Part shown: positions 1 through 8,491 of the stretch, piece after piece
Position numbering within the stretch: the stretch's first letter is position 1
Layout of the letters: each line of letters starts with the position of its first letter
Source of the DNA: an uncultured Eubacteriales bacterium
GTDB taxonomy: Bacteria; Bacillota; Clostridia; TANB77; CAG-508
Length of the DNA: 61,864 bases
Assembly (NCBI GenBank): GCA_949289635.1
Contig: CASEOS010000013.1
Span: 1-61,864, forward strand
Direction: 5' to 3'
Notes under the pieces: model-generated
What the model was told of the DNA's origin: nothing
Database searches by the model: none
The model's input: the letters and a program-made list of their open reading frames with translations, nothing else
Translations under genes and position numbers: made by a program

Positions 1-1113
1 TTTATCATTAATGTCTATTGGCATAGCTCTATCGTAAACTTTATCTGTTACCATAAATGTAGAGTCATCATTATTGATTGTTCCTATATACCACATATTG
101 GCTGGTATTTTTAATTTTCCTCCTATTACATGTTTAGGGTCTGTTTTCCAACTATTTGGAACAAGTTCTATTATCCACTCATCTTTATTTGGCATCTCTA
201 GTATTGATAACATTTCTGCAAAATAGTATTCAACACGAGAGATGTTCATTTCATCTAATATTATTGTATACACATCATCTGTATATCCTGCAACATACAT
301 TTCTTTTAATACATCTGTTTCATTGAATTTTTTTGTAAATTCATTAAAATACCCAAATAATTCTGTTCTATCTCTCCAAGAAGGTTGTACTGATGCAACA
401 CAAGAGTCGTGTTTCATAAATTTTCCCCAAGCATAAGCAAGTGATGTTTTACCAGTACCAGAGATACCTTGAAGTATTACCAATTTTGTTGATGCTAATG
501 CTGATATAAATAATCTCATCATATCACTTGTATAATATAGCTTTAATTTTGATGCTGCAAAATTTCTAAAATTCTCACATAGTTCTGGAAGTGTAAATGT
601 ATTTCCATAATCTTTAATTTTATAATTTGCATATTCTTCATCTATTGTGGTAAGTTTTGCAAATCTAGAATCATTTGCATTTACTGTTTCTTCCCCTTCT
701 TCTTGCTCTACTTCATTTGATTCTCCTGGTTTTAGCCCTAATTGTGATACTTTCATTGCTAATATATCTTCTTTTTCTTTCATTAAAGATGCCACTTTTC
801 CATTTAAATTTGCCACTTCTTCTAATAATTCATCTTGGTTTACTGCTTGTTTTCTAAATTTTAAATATTTTCTTATTAGAAGATATATTAAAAGTATTAC
901 TAAACCTGTTAAAACAATAACACTAAGAATGGCTATACCAACTAATATCCATTCAGGTACTGATAAATCTTGTTTATACGCTTCTAATATCATTTGATAT
1001 GACTTCATATCAAATATTTGCTTTATTCCATTACCTATTCCTGAAAGAATAGTCCACAATCCTGAAAAGAATTGAGCTAAAAATTCATATAAAAATCTTG
1101 TAAATGTTTCCAT
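1..1113 (-). CDS. Membrane-anchored McrB-like AAA+ ATPase (partial, runs off the window)
   Basis: A reading frame with no stop runs from ATG at 1113 (SD GAGGT just upstream) to the window edge, giving 371 codons of a longer protein. A hydrophobic segment at about residues 55-80 is followed by a charged, coiled-coil-like linker (about 85-145). The AAA+ core shows Walker A GISGTGKTS (216-224), Walker B IILDEMN (284-290) and a sensor-1 region GTINNDD (344-350). This resembles the McrB/MoxR-like branch, which remodels partner proteins or DNA. Unlike restriction McrB, it carries an N-terminal membrane anchor and no DNA-binding domain. It is the last visible gene of an operon with signal peptidase and TasA-like genes, 11 bp after the previous gene, so I infer a membrane-associated role linked to those exported proteins. 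The exact function is unknown. Confidence 0.75.
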   Translation of the reverse strand, partial: METFTRFLYEFLAQFFSGLWTILSGIGNGIKQIFDMKSYQMILEAYKQDLSVPEWILVGIAILSVIVLTGLVILLIYLLIRKYLKFRKQAVNQDELLEEVANLNGKVASLMKEKEDILAMKVSQLGLKPGESNEVEQEEGEETVNANDSRFAKLTTIDEEYANYKIKDYGNTFTLPELCENFRNFAASKLKLYYTSDMMRLFISALASTKLVILQGISGTGKTSLAYAWGKFMKHDSCVASVQPSWRDRTELFGYFNEFTKKFNETDVLKEMYVAGYTDDVYTIILDEMNISRVEYYFAEMLSILEMPNKDEWIIELVPNSWKTDPKHVIGGKLKIPANMWYIGTINNDDSTFMVTDKVYDRAMPIDINDK

Positions 1114-1124
1114 GTTTTACCTCA

Positions 1125-2123
1125 TTATATCTCTATTATATTTTTTATACGTTTCTTATAACTGATAATTTCTTTGTATTTTTTTAAATCTCTGTTTATA
1201 ATAACATATTTAAAAGTTGCTAAACTTTCTATATTTTTATAATCTGGTTTAAAAGAATTATCTAAAATAATTGTTATTTTATATCCATTACGCATTAATT
1301 CATATATTTTTTCTTTATTTTCTATAAAAGTTTCATATTTCAGCTTTATTGAAACTTTATCCTTTATTGCATTATTATCGATTATATTTAATAAGTTTTT
1401 TAATTTATTTGGTTTATCTAGTAATTTATCTGTAAATTCTAAAATATATTCTCTTGTAAAATTTTGTTTTAAAACATCTTTTAAAACACGATTTGCTACT
1501 AAATAATATTCTATTAATAATTTATCTTCATTTATTAAACCAATATTAAATGCTTTATTTATAGCAAACTCGCTATATACCAAAGGAAATTTTATATTAT
1601 ATTTTAAATTCACTCTATATATGTTTAACTTTTTTGGATAATTTGTCAGTTTTATAAAAAATTCTTCTTGATTAAATCTGTCAAGCAATTGTTCTTTTTC
1701 TTTTTTATACTCTTTTACAATATTGTATAATTCTTTTTTAAATTCTTCTTCCTCTTTTTCTAAAACTCTTTTTCTTAGTTTATATATTTTTTCTATTGTT
1801 TGTTCTATACTTTTCACTCTTGATACATTATCGAAATATAATATATAATAAAAAAATATACACATTTGATCAATGATTTCTCTATCTTCTATATGATCGA
1901 TACATAACTCTTCTGCTAAATCTCTTAAATTATCTAAAATCTTTTTTCTTAATGTTCTACTTGTATCATAATCATAAAAATTATAATATCTTATTTCTAT
2001 ATATTTTTTTATGTACATATCACTATATTTTTTCACAAATTTATTTCCAAATACTAATTTTAAATAACTGATTATTTCTTTTTTAGTTAATTCAATATAT
2101 TTATTAGCTAAGTTTATTGTCAT
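1125..2123 (-). CDS. Unknown 332-aa charged protein in the SipW/TasA-like operon
   Basis: I do not recognise this family. The protein is soluble-looking, very rich in Lys, Ile, Tyr and Glu, with a Glu/Lys-rich predicted coiled coil at about residues 105-160 (RKRVLEKEEEEFKKEL region). It has no signal peptide or membrane segment. A C-terminal alpha/beta-looking part contains ITIILDNSF near residue 285. The start ATG at 2123 has a good SD (AAGGAG). It sits 21 bp after a TasA-like gene and 11 bp before the McrB-like ATPase, so co-translation is likely. By position it could be the partner of the ATPase, as McrC is for McrB, but I see no PD-(D/E)XK nuclease motif. That role is a guess. Confidence 0.7.
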   Translation of the reverse strand: MTINLANKYIELTKKEIISYLKLVFGNKFVKKYSDMYIKKYIEIRYYNFYDYDTSRTLRKKILDNLRDLAEELCIDHIEDREIIDQMCIFFYYILYFDNVSRVKSIEQTIEKIYKLRKRVLEKEEEEFKKELYNIVKEYKKEKEQLLDRFNQEEFFIKLTNYPKKLNIYRVNLKYNIKFPLVYSEFAINKAFNIGLINEDKLLIEYYLVANRVLKDVLKQNFTREYILEFTDKLLDKPNKLKNLLNIIDNNAIKDKVSIKLKYETFIENKEKIYELMRNGYKITIILDNSFKPDYKNIESLATFKYVIINRDLKKYKEIISYKKRIKNIIEI

Positions 2124-2144
2124 ATATATTCTCCTTATTTTTCT

Positions 2145-3077
2145 TTAATTCTCTGTAATTTTTATTATAGAATTATTATTACCATTTGGATATGTGTAAT
2201 TTTTGTTTACATCTACTTTATAAAATCTAAGATCTACACTAGAAATTGCATCTATTGTAATTGTAAAACGATTTATATATGTATTTCCATCTATCGCTGT
2301 TGTTCCTATATTTTTTGCTTTGTTATATACCTCACTTGTCATATCTAATAGCACTTCTTTAGGATTAAATTCTATTTTTACCTCTCCTGAATAACATCTA
2401 TTTTTATTTTCTTGTGATAAACTTAAATAAGTATCAACATCTATTCTATCTCCTGCATGATAATTTCCAAATGCTTGTCTTACTGTATAATAGCTTAATG
2501 TATTTGTAATACTTAATTCTAAATATGGACTACTTTCTTCATCAGTAATTTCATATGATATATTTTCTTGACCTACTACTAATATAAATTTTCCTTTTAA
2601 TGTTTTCTTGTATTCTCCTGTTGATTTTACTTCTATATCTACTTCAACTTTATCTCCATTTCTTAGTTGTGTATTTGGAGTGATTGTTAATGTAAATATA
2701 TCTGTATTATCTGATGCATATATGATTCCTTCTTTTTTATTTAGATTACAAATTATATTATCACTTGCACTATAACTGATTTCATATGGTATATCATAGG
2801 TTGCAACTTCAATATTATTTTTTCTACTATTCATATTAACCGTTATTGTATAATCATCTACACCTGACCAGTTATCTACCTGAAGTGTTGTTCCTTTTTC
2901 TGATAATTTATCACTTTCGAAATAAAATTCACTACTTCTTTGAAAAAAATCATTTATACTATTTGTTATATATCTTCCAAAAACGATAACTAAAGATATC
3001 AAAGCTATTAATACAACAAACATGATTAATAGTTGTTTTCTTTTGTATTTAATTATTATGTTTGCTTTCTTTTGCAT
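2145..3077 (-). CDS. TasA/camelysin-like membrane-anchored exported protein
   Basis: A 310-aa protein with a basic N-terminus, one hydrophobic segment at about residues 15-35, and an extracellular-looking, beta-rich, Asn/Thr-rich remainder with no cysteine cluster. The architecture (short charged tail, one membrane segment, beta-sandwich) matches the loose group of SipW-processed proteins such as TasA and camelysin. Primary sequence similarity is weak. The start at 3077 has the SD AAAGGATG. The gene is 17 bp downstream of another protein of the same build and in the same operon as a SipW-type peptidase, which suggests it is a cleaved or anchored fibre or pilin-like subunit. It lacks an LPXTG motif, so sorting by the sortase further along is unlikely. 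Confidence 0.6.
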   Translation of the reverse strand: MQKKANIIIKYKRKQLLIMFVVLIALISLVIVFGRYITNSINDFFQRSSEFYFESDKLSEKGTTLQVDNWSGVDDYTITVNMNSRKNNIEVATYDIPYEISYSASDNIICNLNKKEGIIYASDNTDIFTLTITPNTQLRNGDKVEVDIEVKSTGEYKKTLKGKFILVVGQENISYEITDEESSPYLELSITNTLSYYTVRQAFGNYHAGDRIDVDTYLSLSQENKNRCYSGEVKIEFNPKEVLLDMTSEVYNKAKNIGTTAIDGNTYINRFTITIDAISSVDLRFYKVDVNKNYTYPNGNNNSIIKITEN

Positions 3078-3094
3078 TTTTCATCCTTTCTTTG

Positions 3095-3664
3095 TTATAT
3101 CATTTGCTTTGAATCTATTGTTATTTCCAACATTTCTATAATATCTTGGTATTCCTCGGTGTTATAATTTTCAGGAAAATGGACTACTAAAGTATATTGA
3201 TTTGTTTTAGGCTCTTTATAGTACAATTCTTCCTCTTTTGTTGTCATTGTTCTAAAATATGTGCCATTTTCATCTTGTGTAATGTCATTTGTTTCTAGTA
3301 TACTGACAGCTCCATCTTCACCATCATTTTGATTCATATATAATTCATAACTTAATGGTAAATTTGTTGTTGTTCTTAATGTAAGATTATAGGTCAAATC
3401 CACTTCAGCAGTTTCATTTTCATTTTGGTTTCCGATGGAAAAAGTATATATGTAAGCATCATTTCTTGGAAATATTTTTGCCAAATTTAATGACATCTCT
3501 TTAAAATCTTCTTTTAACAAATAAAATGCAATATCTACATTTGCATTAGATGTTGCTTCACTTTCATATTTAGACCAAATTAGCACAAATATTCTAAGCA
3601 CAATAATTAGACATAGAATAAGAATTACTAATTTAGCATATAATCTTTTTTTACTTTTACTCAT
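3095..3664 (-). CDS. TasA/camelysin-like membrane-anchored exported protein
   Basis: A 189-aa protein with a basic N-terminus and a hydrophobic segment at about residues 10-30. A beta-rich exported domain follows, in which a polar SKYESEATSNANVDIAFY stretch directly after the membrane helix resembles the region after the cleavage site of TasA-type precursors (short-chain residues, then an aliphatic beta strand). Its start codon overlaps the stop of the SipW-type peptidase gene by 4 bp (ATGA), a sign of translational coupling, so it is a strong candidate substrate. No catalytic motif is seen. The family assignment rests on architecture and context rather than a diagnostic motif. Confidence 0.62.
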   Translation of the reverse strand: MSKSKKRLYAKLVILILCLIIVLRIFVLIWSKYESEATSNANVDIAFYLLKEDFKEMSLNLAKIFPRNDAYIYTFSIGNQNENETAEVDLTYNLTLRTTTNLPLSYELYMNQNDGEDGAVSILETNDITQDENGTYFRTMTTKEEELYYKEPKTNQYTLVVHFPENYNTEEYQDIIEMLEITIDSKQMI

Positions 3665-4197
3665 TTTTGAACTTTTTCCTCCGTATTAGTTGTAATCTTA
3701 AATGCCACTCCTAAAAGGATAATGAGAGTTGTTATAAGTATTAATACTTGTGGAGATAAAATAGCTTTTCTCCAAATACCAAATTTCGGAAAAATATATA
3801 CAACTTTTCCTAATATTTGTGATTCTTGTATTGGACTATCTTCTGTATTATTAGCATCTCCTTTTGTTATCCATTCTCCATCTTCATTTTTTCTGATTAA
3901 TCTATGTGTTATAAAATTATCTTCTTCTTGGTATACTATAATCTCATTTTCTTTTACTTCTTTTGTAATTTCTGCAATTACCACATCCCCTATTTCTATT
4001 GTTCCTGACATACTTCCTGTTGCTACTTCAAAAAATGTATATCCAAAAATATTGGCATATGGATTATTTAAGACTTTTATTTGAATTAAATAATATATCC
4101 CTACTATGATTAATAAAGATACAAATATTAATAATATATTTAAAATAATACTTACTATTTTATTTATCTTTTTCTTGATTTTTGTTTTTTCATTCAT
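3661..4197 (-). CDS. sipW: Signal peptidase I, SipW/ER type
   Basis: A serine signal peptidase (family S26B) that cleaves leader peptides at the outer membrane face. Membrane segments lie at about residues 14-40 and 148-168. The catalytic Ser is in TGSMSGTIEIGD (Ser62), the His in FITHRL (His98), and the downstream box KGDANNTED supplies Asp114/Asp120. This Ser/His pair without the lysine of ordinary bacterial signal peptidases is typical of SipW and archaeal/ER enzymes. In Bacillus SipW processes TasA and TapA; here it is flanked by three proteins with TasA-like build, which are probably its substrates. The start is uncertain: TTG at 4203 is about 11 nt from the SD GGAG, ATG at 4197 about 17 nt; ATG is reported here. 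Confidence 0.88.
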   Translation of the reverse strand: MNEKTKIKKKINKIVSIILNILLIFVSLLIIVGIYYLIQIKVLNNPYANIFGYTFFEVATGSMSGTIEIGDVVIAEITKEVKENEIIVYQEEDNFITHRLIRKNEDGEWITKGDANNTEDSPIQESQILGKVVYIFPKFGIWRKAILSPQVLILITTLIILLGVAFKITTNTEEKVQK

Positions 4198-4816
4198 ATG
4201 CAATAATTTCTTCTCCTAAGTATTGACTAACATGGACAATGATTGGTATTTCTAGTTTATAATCTTTTTGTATTCCCATATGTATGTCTTCCTCACTATT
4301 TGTTTCATCATCTTTCCATTCAATTTCCACTTCAATATTATTGTAAATTCCGTTTTTAATTTCTTCTAAAGGAATCACACTTGTATAAGTATTTTCTGCT
4401 GTTTTTACTAAAGTTTTTCCTTGATTTGTTTCTTTAATTGATTTTATAGTTATATTTTTATTTATTAAATTTTCTTGATTAAGACTTACATCATATCTAA
4501 TAGATACATCTGTATTTTCTGGATTTATTGAAATATTAAATGTACCAGACAAACCTGGTGCCAGATTTCCTTGTTTGACATGTTCATTATTTTGAACTTT
4601 TATTTCATCTACTGTAAATTCTTTGTTTACACCATTAGATATATCTGTGTTATTTACTTTAATCTGCCATGTACCATTGACTAGTTTCACATTTCCACCA
4701 ATTTCACTTTGAAATACAGCATATATTTGTACAATACAATATATAAAAATAAGTATTATACAAATATATAATAAGTATATTTTTTTAAATCTTTTATGCC
4801 TTTTTTCCTTCATCAT
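4190..4816 (-). CDS. TasA/camelysin-like exported protein, probable SipW substrate
   Basis: About 208 aa. A very basic N-terminal tail precedes one hydrophobic segment (about residues 12-33). A secreted beta-rich domain begins with QSEIGGNVKLVNGTWQIKV, where alternating aliphatic residues after the helix resemble TasA/camelysin precursors. An open frame extends to ATG at 4858, but that start lacks an SD and would overlap the previous gene by 65 bp. The ATG ATG pair at 4816/4813 sits behind AAAAAGGCAG and is preferred. Its 3-prime end overlaps the start of the SipW gene by a few bases, so the two are probably translated together. Likely an envelope or matrix fibre component; the precise role is not known. 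Confidence 0.62.
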   Translation of the reverse strand: MMKEKRHKRFKKIYLLYICIILIFIYCIVQIYAVFQSEIGGNVKLVNGTWQIKVNNTDISNGVNKEFTVDEIKVQNNEHVKQGNLAPGLSGTFNISINPENTDVSIRYDVSLNQENLINKNITIKSIKETNQGKTLVKTAENTYTSVIPLEEIKNGIYNNIEVEIEWKDDETNSEEDIHMGIQKDYKLEIPIIVHVSQYLGEEIIAYE

Positions 4817-5354
4817 TTTCTGCCTTTTTACTCTTTTTAGTATTTTCTTCTTTTGCATCCTTTATATCGCCTATTACAACCATTATTTGGTGGAAGAACA
4901 TAAGAAGAGCTGGTAATACTATTATAAATAAAAATCCCCACTTAGATTCTAATACACTAAGAACTGTTCCTGCTACTGGAATTACTGATGCAGAAATTTC
5001 TCCTCCTAATACATATTCACTTGATACTTTATGGTCTCCTTCAAATGTATAGGTTGATTCTGTTTCTGTTACTTTTTCTAAATCTTGAATTTCTCCTAAT
5101 TTAACTTCAATTTGTCTGTTATAAGTATCATAGAAAAAGGCTTTATCACCTGTAAAAACAGGTACACTTTTATCTAAAATTAGCAAGTCTCCTTCATTAT
5201 AATCTGGTATCATCTCATTGTCTGTTACGATGACTAATGAATAATTTCCAAATTCTGTTACCTTGAATTGATTATATGATAATAAGCATATTGTTACAAA
5301 TACTGCGATTACTACATAAATTCCAAATATAATATTTAAAATTGTTTTTTTCAT
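4794..5354 (-). CDS. Degenerate signal-peptidase-like membrane protein (catalytic Ser and His absent)
   Basis: A 186-aa protein, first gene of the operon, with SD AGGGGGAAAG before ATG 5354. Membrane segments at about residues 5-27 and 139-162 and the layout between them match the SipW-type peptidase encoded two genes downstream. The segment IVTDNEMIPDYNEGDLL aligns with its VATGSMSGTIEIGDVV, so the catalytic Ser is replaced by Asn46/Glu47. The region aligning with ITHRL reads IEVKL, so the His is also gone. FEGDHK keeps the Gly-Asp of the distal box. I infer a catalytically dead paralogue that may bind substrates or scaffold the active enzyme. The C-terminal tail is Lys/Glu-rich and cytosolic. 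Confidence 0.65.
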   Translation of the reverse strand: MKKTILNIIFGIYVVIAVFVTICLLSYNQFKVTEFGNYSLVIVTDNEMIPDYNEGDLLILDKSVPVFTGDKAFFYDTYNRQIEVKLGEIQDLEKVTETESTYTFEGDHKVSSEYVLGGEISASVIPVAGTVLSVLESKWGFLFIIVLPALLMFFHQIMVVIGDIKDAKEENTKKSKKAENDEGKKA

Positions 5355-5446
5355 GTTTTTCTTTCCCCCTAATCCTTTTTTACAAAAATACTATATCATA
5401 ACAAAATTTCTTTTTCAACATTTTTTCCATTTTTATAATTTTTTCA

Positions 5447-5475
5447 TTTACTTTTATTTTTTTTAATGATATAAT
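5447..5475 (+). promoter_or_regulatory. Sigma-A-type promoter for the 5504 gene
   Basis: TTTACT (5447-5452), a 17-nt spacer, and TATAAT (5470-5475) with an extended TGA before the -10. It lies 28 bp upstream of ATG 5504, in the divergent region between two transcription units. Confidence 0.6.
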
Positions 5476-5503
5476 TTTTTTATATTTAAATTGGAGGTCA
5501 CAA

Positions 5504-6433
5504 ATGATTAGCATTTCAAAAGATAAGAACACTATAAAATTACTAGAAATTGAAAAAAAATCGTTAAATTCAATGTTAGATATTCAAAAAAATTTAAATA
5601 AACAAATATTGCAATTTCTAAAAAACTTTTTTGGTGATTTAAAGTTGGAGTTGAATTTTGATTCAGAAAATAAAGCTTTTCACTATATTAATGAAGCAAC
5701 ATCTATTTTAAATCATTCTAATACAAACATCGAAAAACTAAATACCCTTCTAAAAAAATTAGATGAAATTTTGTTAGAGATTTCAAATAATTCTGTTGAA
5801 GAAAAAATCATACAGTATAATAATATTTTTAATCAAGACATTGATATTTTATATAAAAACACAAGTTTAATTGAAGAGTTTATTCATAAAATATCTTTAC
5901 AGAATTTAGCTAACATATTAGAAGAAATTAATCAAACTTCAGAGGAATCTTCTAAAGACTCAAACGAAGCAACCAATTTAATTGATTCTAATCTTCTAAA
6001 CTCTTCTTTTATAGAAAACACATTAGTTATTTCAGAAATGCAAGGAAAGGTTATTTTACCTTATAAAATTCAGGAAATAAATAATATTTTATTTAATAAT
6101 AATGATAAATATTCTTCTATTGAAGATGTAATAGAAAAATTATATACTAGACCTATGAAGGATTATCGATTTTCTGCAATCACAAGATTTAAAGAAGCTT
6201 ATAAATTGGTTACAGAAAGAGAACATAAATCTAAAATGCAAGCATTATCTTTAGCTTCTGAATTATTTGCAAATTTAAGCTTACATCCAGCTATTATTAC
6301 AGCTTGTAAATCATTAGATGAATTAGATATTTATCTAGCTTGCTTAGAAGATAATACATTAGATGAATTTCCTTTTTTTGAAGTAAAATATGAGATTGCT
6401 CCAAAACTTCAAAAACAAGAAAATCCTTTTTAA
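5504..6433 (+). CDS. Unknown 309-aa helical/coiled-coil protein
   Basis: I do not recognise it. ATG 5504 follows a strong SD (GGAGGT) and a good promoter. The first 150 residues are Lys/Asn/Glu-rich and heptad-like, suggesting long helices. A middle Ser/Asn/Glu linker (SEESSKDSNEA, about 145-160) leads to a C-terminal half beginning near residue 175 with VISEMQGKVILPYKIQEIN. No signal peptide, membrane helix or catalytic motif is visible. It is transcribed alone, divergent from the signal-peptidase operon, and ends at a bidirectional terminator. A cytosolic structural or adaptor role is possible but not shown. Confidence 0.7.
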   Translation: MISISKDKNTIKLLEIEKKSLNSMLDIQKNLNKQILQFLKNFFGDLKLELNFDSENKAFHYINEATSILNHSNTNIEKLNTLLKKLDEILLEISNNSVEEKIIQYNNIFNQDIDILYKNTSLIEEFIHKISLQNLANILEEINQTSEESSKDSNEATNLIDSNLLNSSFIENTLVISEMQGKVILPYKIQEINNILFNNNDKYSSIEDVIEKLYTRPMKDYRFSAITRFKEAYKLVTEREHKSKMQALSLASELFANLSLHPAIITACKSLDELDIYLACLEDNTLDEFPFFEVKYEIAPKLQKQENPF

Positions 6434-6486
6434 AAAGTTTATATGTATGATATTCCTTTTCTTTTTAGTTAATATATAAAGAAAAT

Positions 6487-6524
6487 AAAAAAGAACATAT
6501 ACGTTTAAATATATGTTCTTTTTT
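6487..6524. terminator. Bidirectional intrinsic terminator
   Basis: A stem AAAAGAACATAT / ATATGTTCTTTT with A-run and T-run on opposite sides lies between the convergent genes at 5504 (+) and 6545 (-). Confidence 0.8.
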
Positions 6525-6544
6525 ATTTTTATCATAACATTTTA

Positions 6545-6739
6545 TTATTGATTTTCTTCTTTTCTTTTTTCCAATTTTGTTATTATTTTTAAAGCTTTTT
6601 CCCTTGGAAGTATAACAACATGTCCACATCCTTCACATTTTAGTTTAAAGTCTACACCTATCCTTACAATTTCCCATAACTTACTTCCACAAGGATGTAC
6701 TTTTTTTGTTCTAACAATATCTCCTATTTTATAATCCAT
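6545..6739 (-). CDS. DUF951 family small protein
   Basis: A 64-aa protein matching the DUF951 pattern: MDYKIGDIVRTKKVHPCGS near the start, WEIVRIG, then KCEGCGH. One Cys (HPCGS) and a CxxC (CEGC) suggest a small zinc-binding or nucleic-acid-binding fold; the function is not established. A longer frame to 6769 would encode residues from the adjacent hairpin repeat and is rejected. The chosen ATG at 6739 follows the SD CTAAGGAGAGG. It lies downstream of gltX, separated only by a repeat hairpin. Confidence 0.88.
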   Translation of the reverse strand: MDYKIGDIVRTKKVHPCGSKLWEIVRIGVDFKLKCEGCGHVVILPREKALKIITKLEKRKEENQ

Positions 6740-6751
6740 TTTCCTCTCCTT

Positions 6752-6833
6752 AGGTTGCCAATGTGCCAAAGGGGACGGGTCAAAATGGCAATTGTGCCAT
6801 TTTGACCCGTCCCCTTTGGCACATTGGCAACCT
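6752..6833. repeat. GGGGACG-loop inverted repeat (TTGCC-type arms)
   Basis: A near-perfect 82-bp palindrome beginning and ending AGGTTGCC...GGCAACCT, with GGGGACGGG in each arm and a short central loop. It lies between gltX and the DUF951 gene. Confidence 0.95.
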
Positions 6834-6839
6834 TTGCTT

Positions 6840-8489
6840 TTATTTCTTAGCTATTTCAAATCTTTTTTCTATACTTTCTTTTCCTAATACTTGCATAATT
6901 TCATACATATCTGGTGTATTGGTTCTTCTTGTTAAAGCTACTCTTAAAACTGTGCTAACATCTCCGACATGTGCTTTATAAGCATCTGGATTTGCTTTAT
7001 ATTCTTTGACTTCTTTTGCATATCCAAGCTCGCCTGCAAGTTCTTTTATCTTGTCAAACCATTGTTGTTTATCATCATTTTGATTATAGTATTTTTCCAT
7101 ATATAAATCTAATATATTATCAACATCTTCTTTTTCATGAATGACTTGATATGGATATTCTTCTTCTTTGGCAAAGAATTTGTCATCATACATATATTCT
7201 ATGTTTTCTTTTACATCTGACCATTTTGCGATATCTTTTCTAGGCTTTTTATTTCCTCTTTCAATTCCAAATATTTTTAAAGCATATTCTTTATCTTGTA
7301 ACATCTCCTCTAGTTCTTTATCATATGTTTTTGCCCAATTAGAAGCATTTTCATATACTTCTTCTGCGGTAAATTTAGATATAACCGTTTTACCTACATC
7401 TAATAATTTTACCATATCAAATAGAGCACCACTCACACTCATTTTGTTTAATTGTAATTCAAATTCGTCAATTGATTTATCTTTGTTTGCTCTTCTCCAA
7501 TTTTCAAAATTAGAATTGGCAATATTTAATAAATATTCATTGACTGCTTCTTTTGGAATTCCCATTTCATCATAATATGATACTGCTGCTTCTGGATCTT
7601 TTCTTTTACTTAATTTTCTCTTATTTCCATTATCATTTTTCATGATTGGTGCAATATGTGCATATTTAGGAGCTTTAAATCCTAATTCATGGAATAATTG
7701 TAAATGTAATGGAACAGATGATAACCATTCATCTCCTCTGATAACATGTGTTGTTCTCATTAAATGATCATCTATCGCATGTGCAAAATGATAGGTTGGT
7801 AAGCCATCTGCTTTGATAATAACAATATCTTGGTCATTTTCTGGGAAATCTACATTTCCTTTGATGACATCATGATGTTTTATTTTTCTATCTTCACGTC
7901 CAGGTGATTTAAAACGAACAATGTATTTTTCTCCATTGTTTATTTTTTCAATTGCTTCTTCTACAGTTATATTTCTACATTTTGCCCAAACACCATAATA
8001 TCCTGGTCTAATTTTTGCATTTTCTTGTTTTGTTCTCATTTCTTCTAAATCTTCTGGTGTACAAAAACATGGATATGCTTTTCCTTGTTCTATCAAATAT
8101 TTTGCATAACTTTGATAAATTTCTTTTCTCATAGATTGTCTATATGGTCCATAATTTCCTTTTCCTTCTGTTTCTGAAATCATTCCCTCATCAGGTTCGA
8201 TTCCAAATCTATCTAATGATTGCACAATATCGGTTATTCCGTTTTCTACTTCCCTTTTTTGATCTGTATCTTCAATTCTTAATAAAAATACGCCTTCTGT
8301 TTGATTGGCTAATTTTCTAGCAATTAAAGATTGATATAACCCACCTATATGTACAAATCCTGTTGGACTTGGTGCAAATCTTGTAACAATTGCTCCTTCT
8401 TTTAAATTTCTTTCTGGATATTTTTCCTCATAATATGTGATATCCTTTGCCTCTGGAAATATGGCATTTGCTAAATCTTTATAATCCAT
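6840..8489 (-). CDS. gltX: Glutamyl-tRNA synthetase
   Basis: A class I aminoacyl-tRNA synthetase charging tRNA-Glu (and, in many Firmicutes, tRNA-Gln for later amidation). The HIGH signature is in FAPSPTGFVHIGG (about residues 38-50) and the KMSKS equivalent is KRKLSKRKDP (about residue 295). At 549 aa it is longer than the usual 480-500, with extra sequence in the C-terminal anticodon-binding half (around WSDVKENIEYMYDDKFF). The start ATG 8489 has a good SD and lies 2 bp after the stop of the small upstream gene, so the two are coupled. Assignment to gltX rather than glnS rests on the overall similarity to GluRS around HIGH. Confidence 0.96.
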   Translation of the reverse strand: MDYKDLANAIFPEAKDITYYEEKYPERNLKEGAIVTRFAPSPTGFVHIGGLYQSLIARKLANQTEGVFLLRIEDTDQKREVENGITDIVQSLDRFGIEPDEGMISETEGKGNYGPYRQSMRKEIYQSYAKYLIEQGKAYPCFCTPEDLEEMRTKQENAKIRPGYYGVWAKCRNITVEEAIEKINNGEKYIVRFKSPGREDRKIKHHDVIKGNVDFPENDQDIVIIKADGLPTYHFAHAIDDHLMRTTHVIRGDEWLSSVPLHLQLFHELGFKAPKYAHIAPIMKNDNGNKRKLSKRKDPEAAVSYYDEMGIPKEAVNEYLLNIANSNFENWRRANKDKSIDEFELQLNKMSVSGALFDMVKLLDVGKTVISKFTAEEVYENASNWAKTYDKELEEMLQDKEYALKIFGIERGNKKPRKDIAKWSDVKENIEYMYDDKFFAKEEEYPYQVIHEKEDVDNILDLYMEKYYNQNDDKQQWFDKIKELAGELGYAKEVKEYKANPDAYKAHVGDVSTVLRVALTRRTNTPDMYEIMQVLGKESIEKRFEIAKK

Positions 8490-8491
8490 CT

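Noticed and set aside
242..997. Plus-strand open frames in the first kb
   Set aside because: They lie antisense to the McrB-like ATPase frame, which has an SD and clear motifs; low complexity and no SD of their own.
1..2123. McrBC restriction system
   Set aside because: No methyl-DNA-binding domain and no visible nuclease; membrane helix and operon context argue against it.
6752..6833. CRISPR or phage attachment site
   Set aside because: Copies are dispersed singly between genes, with no spacers, cas genes or integrase.
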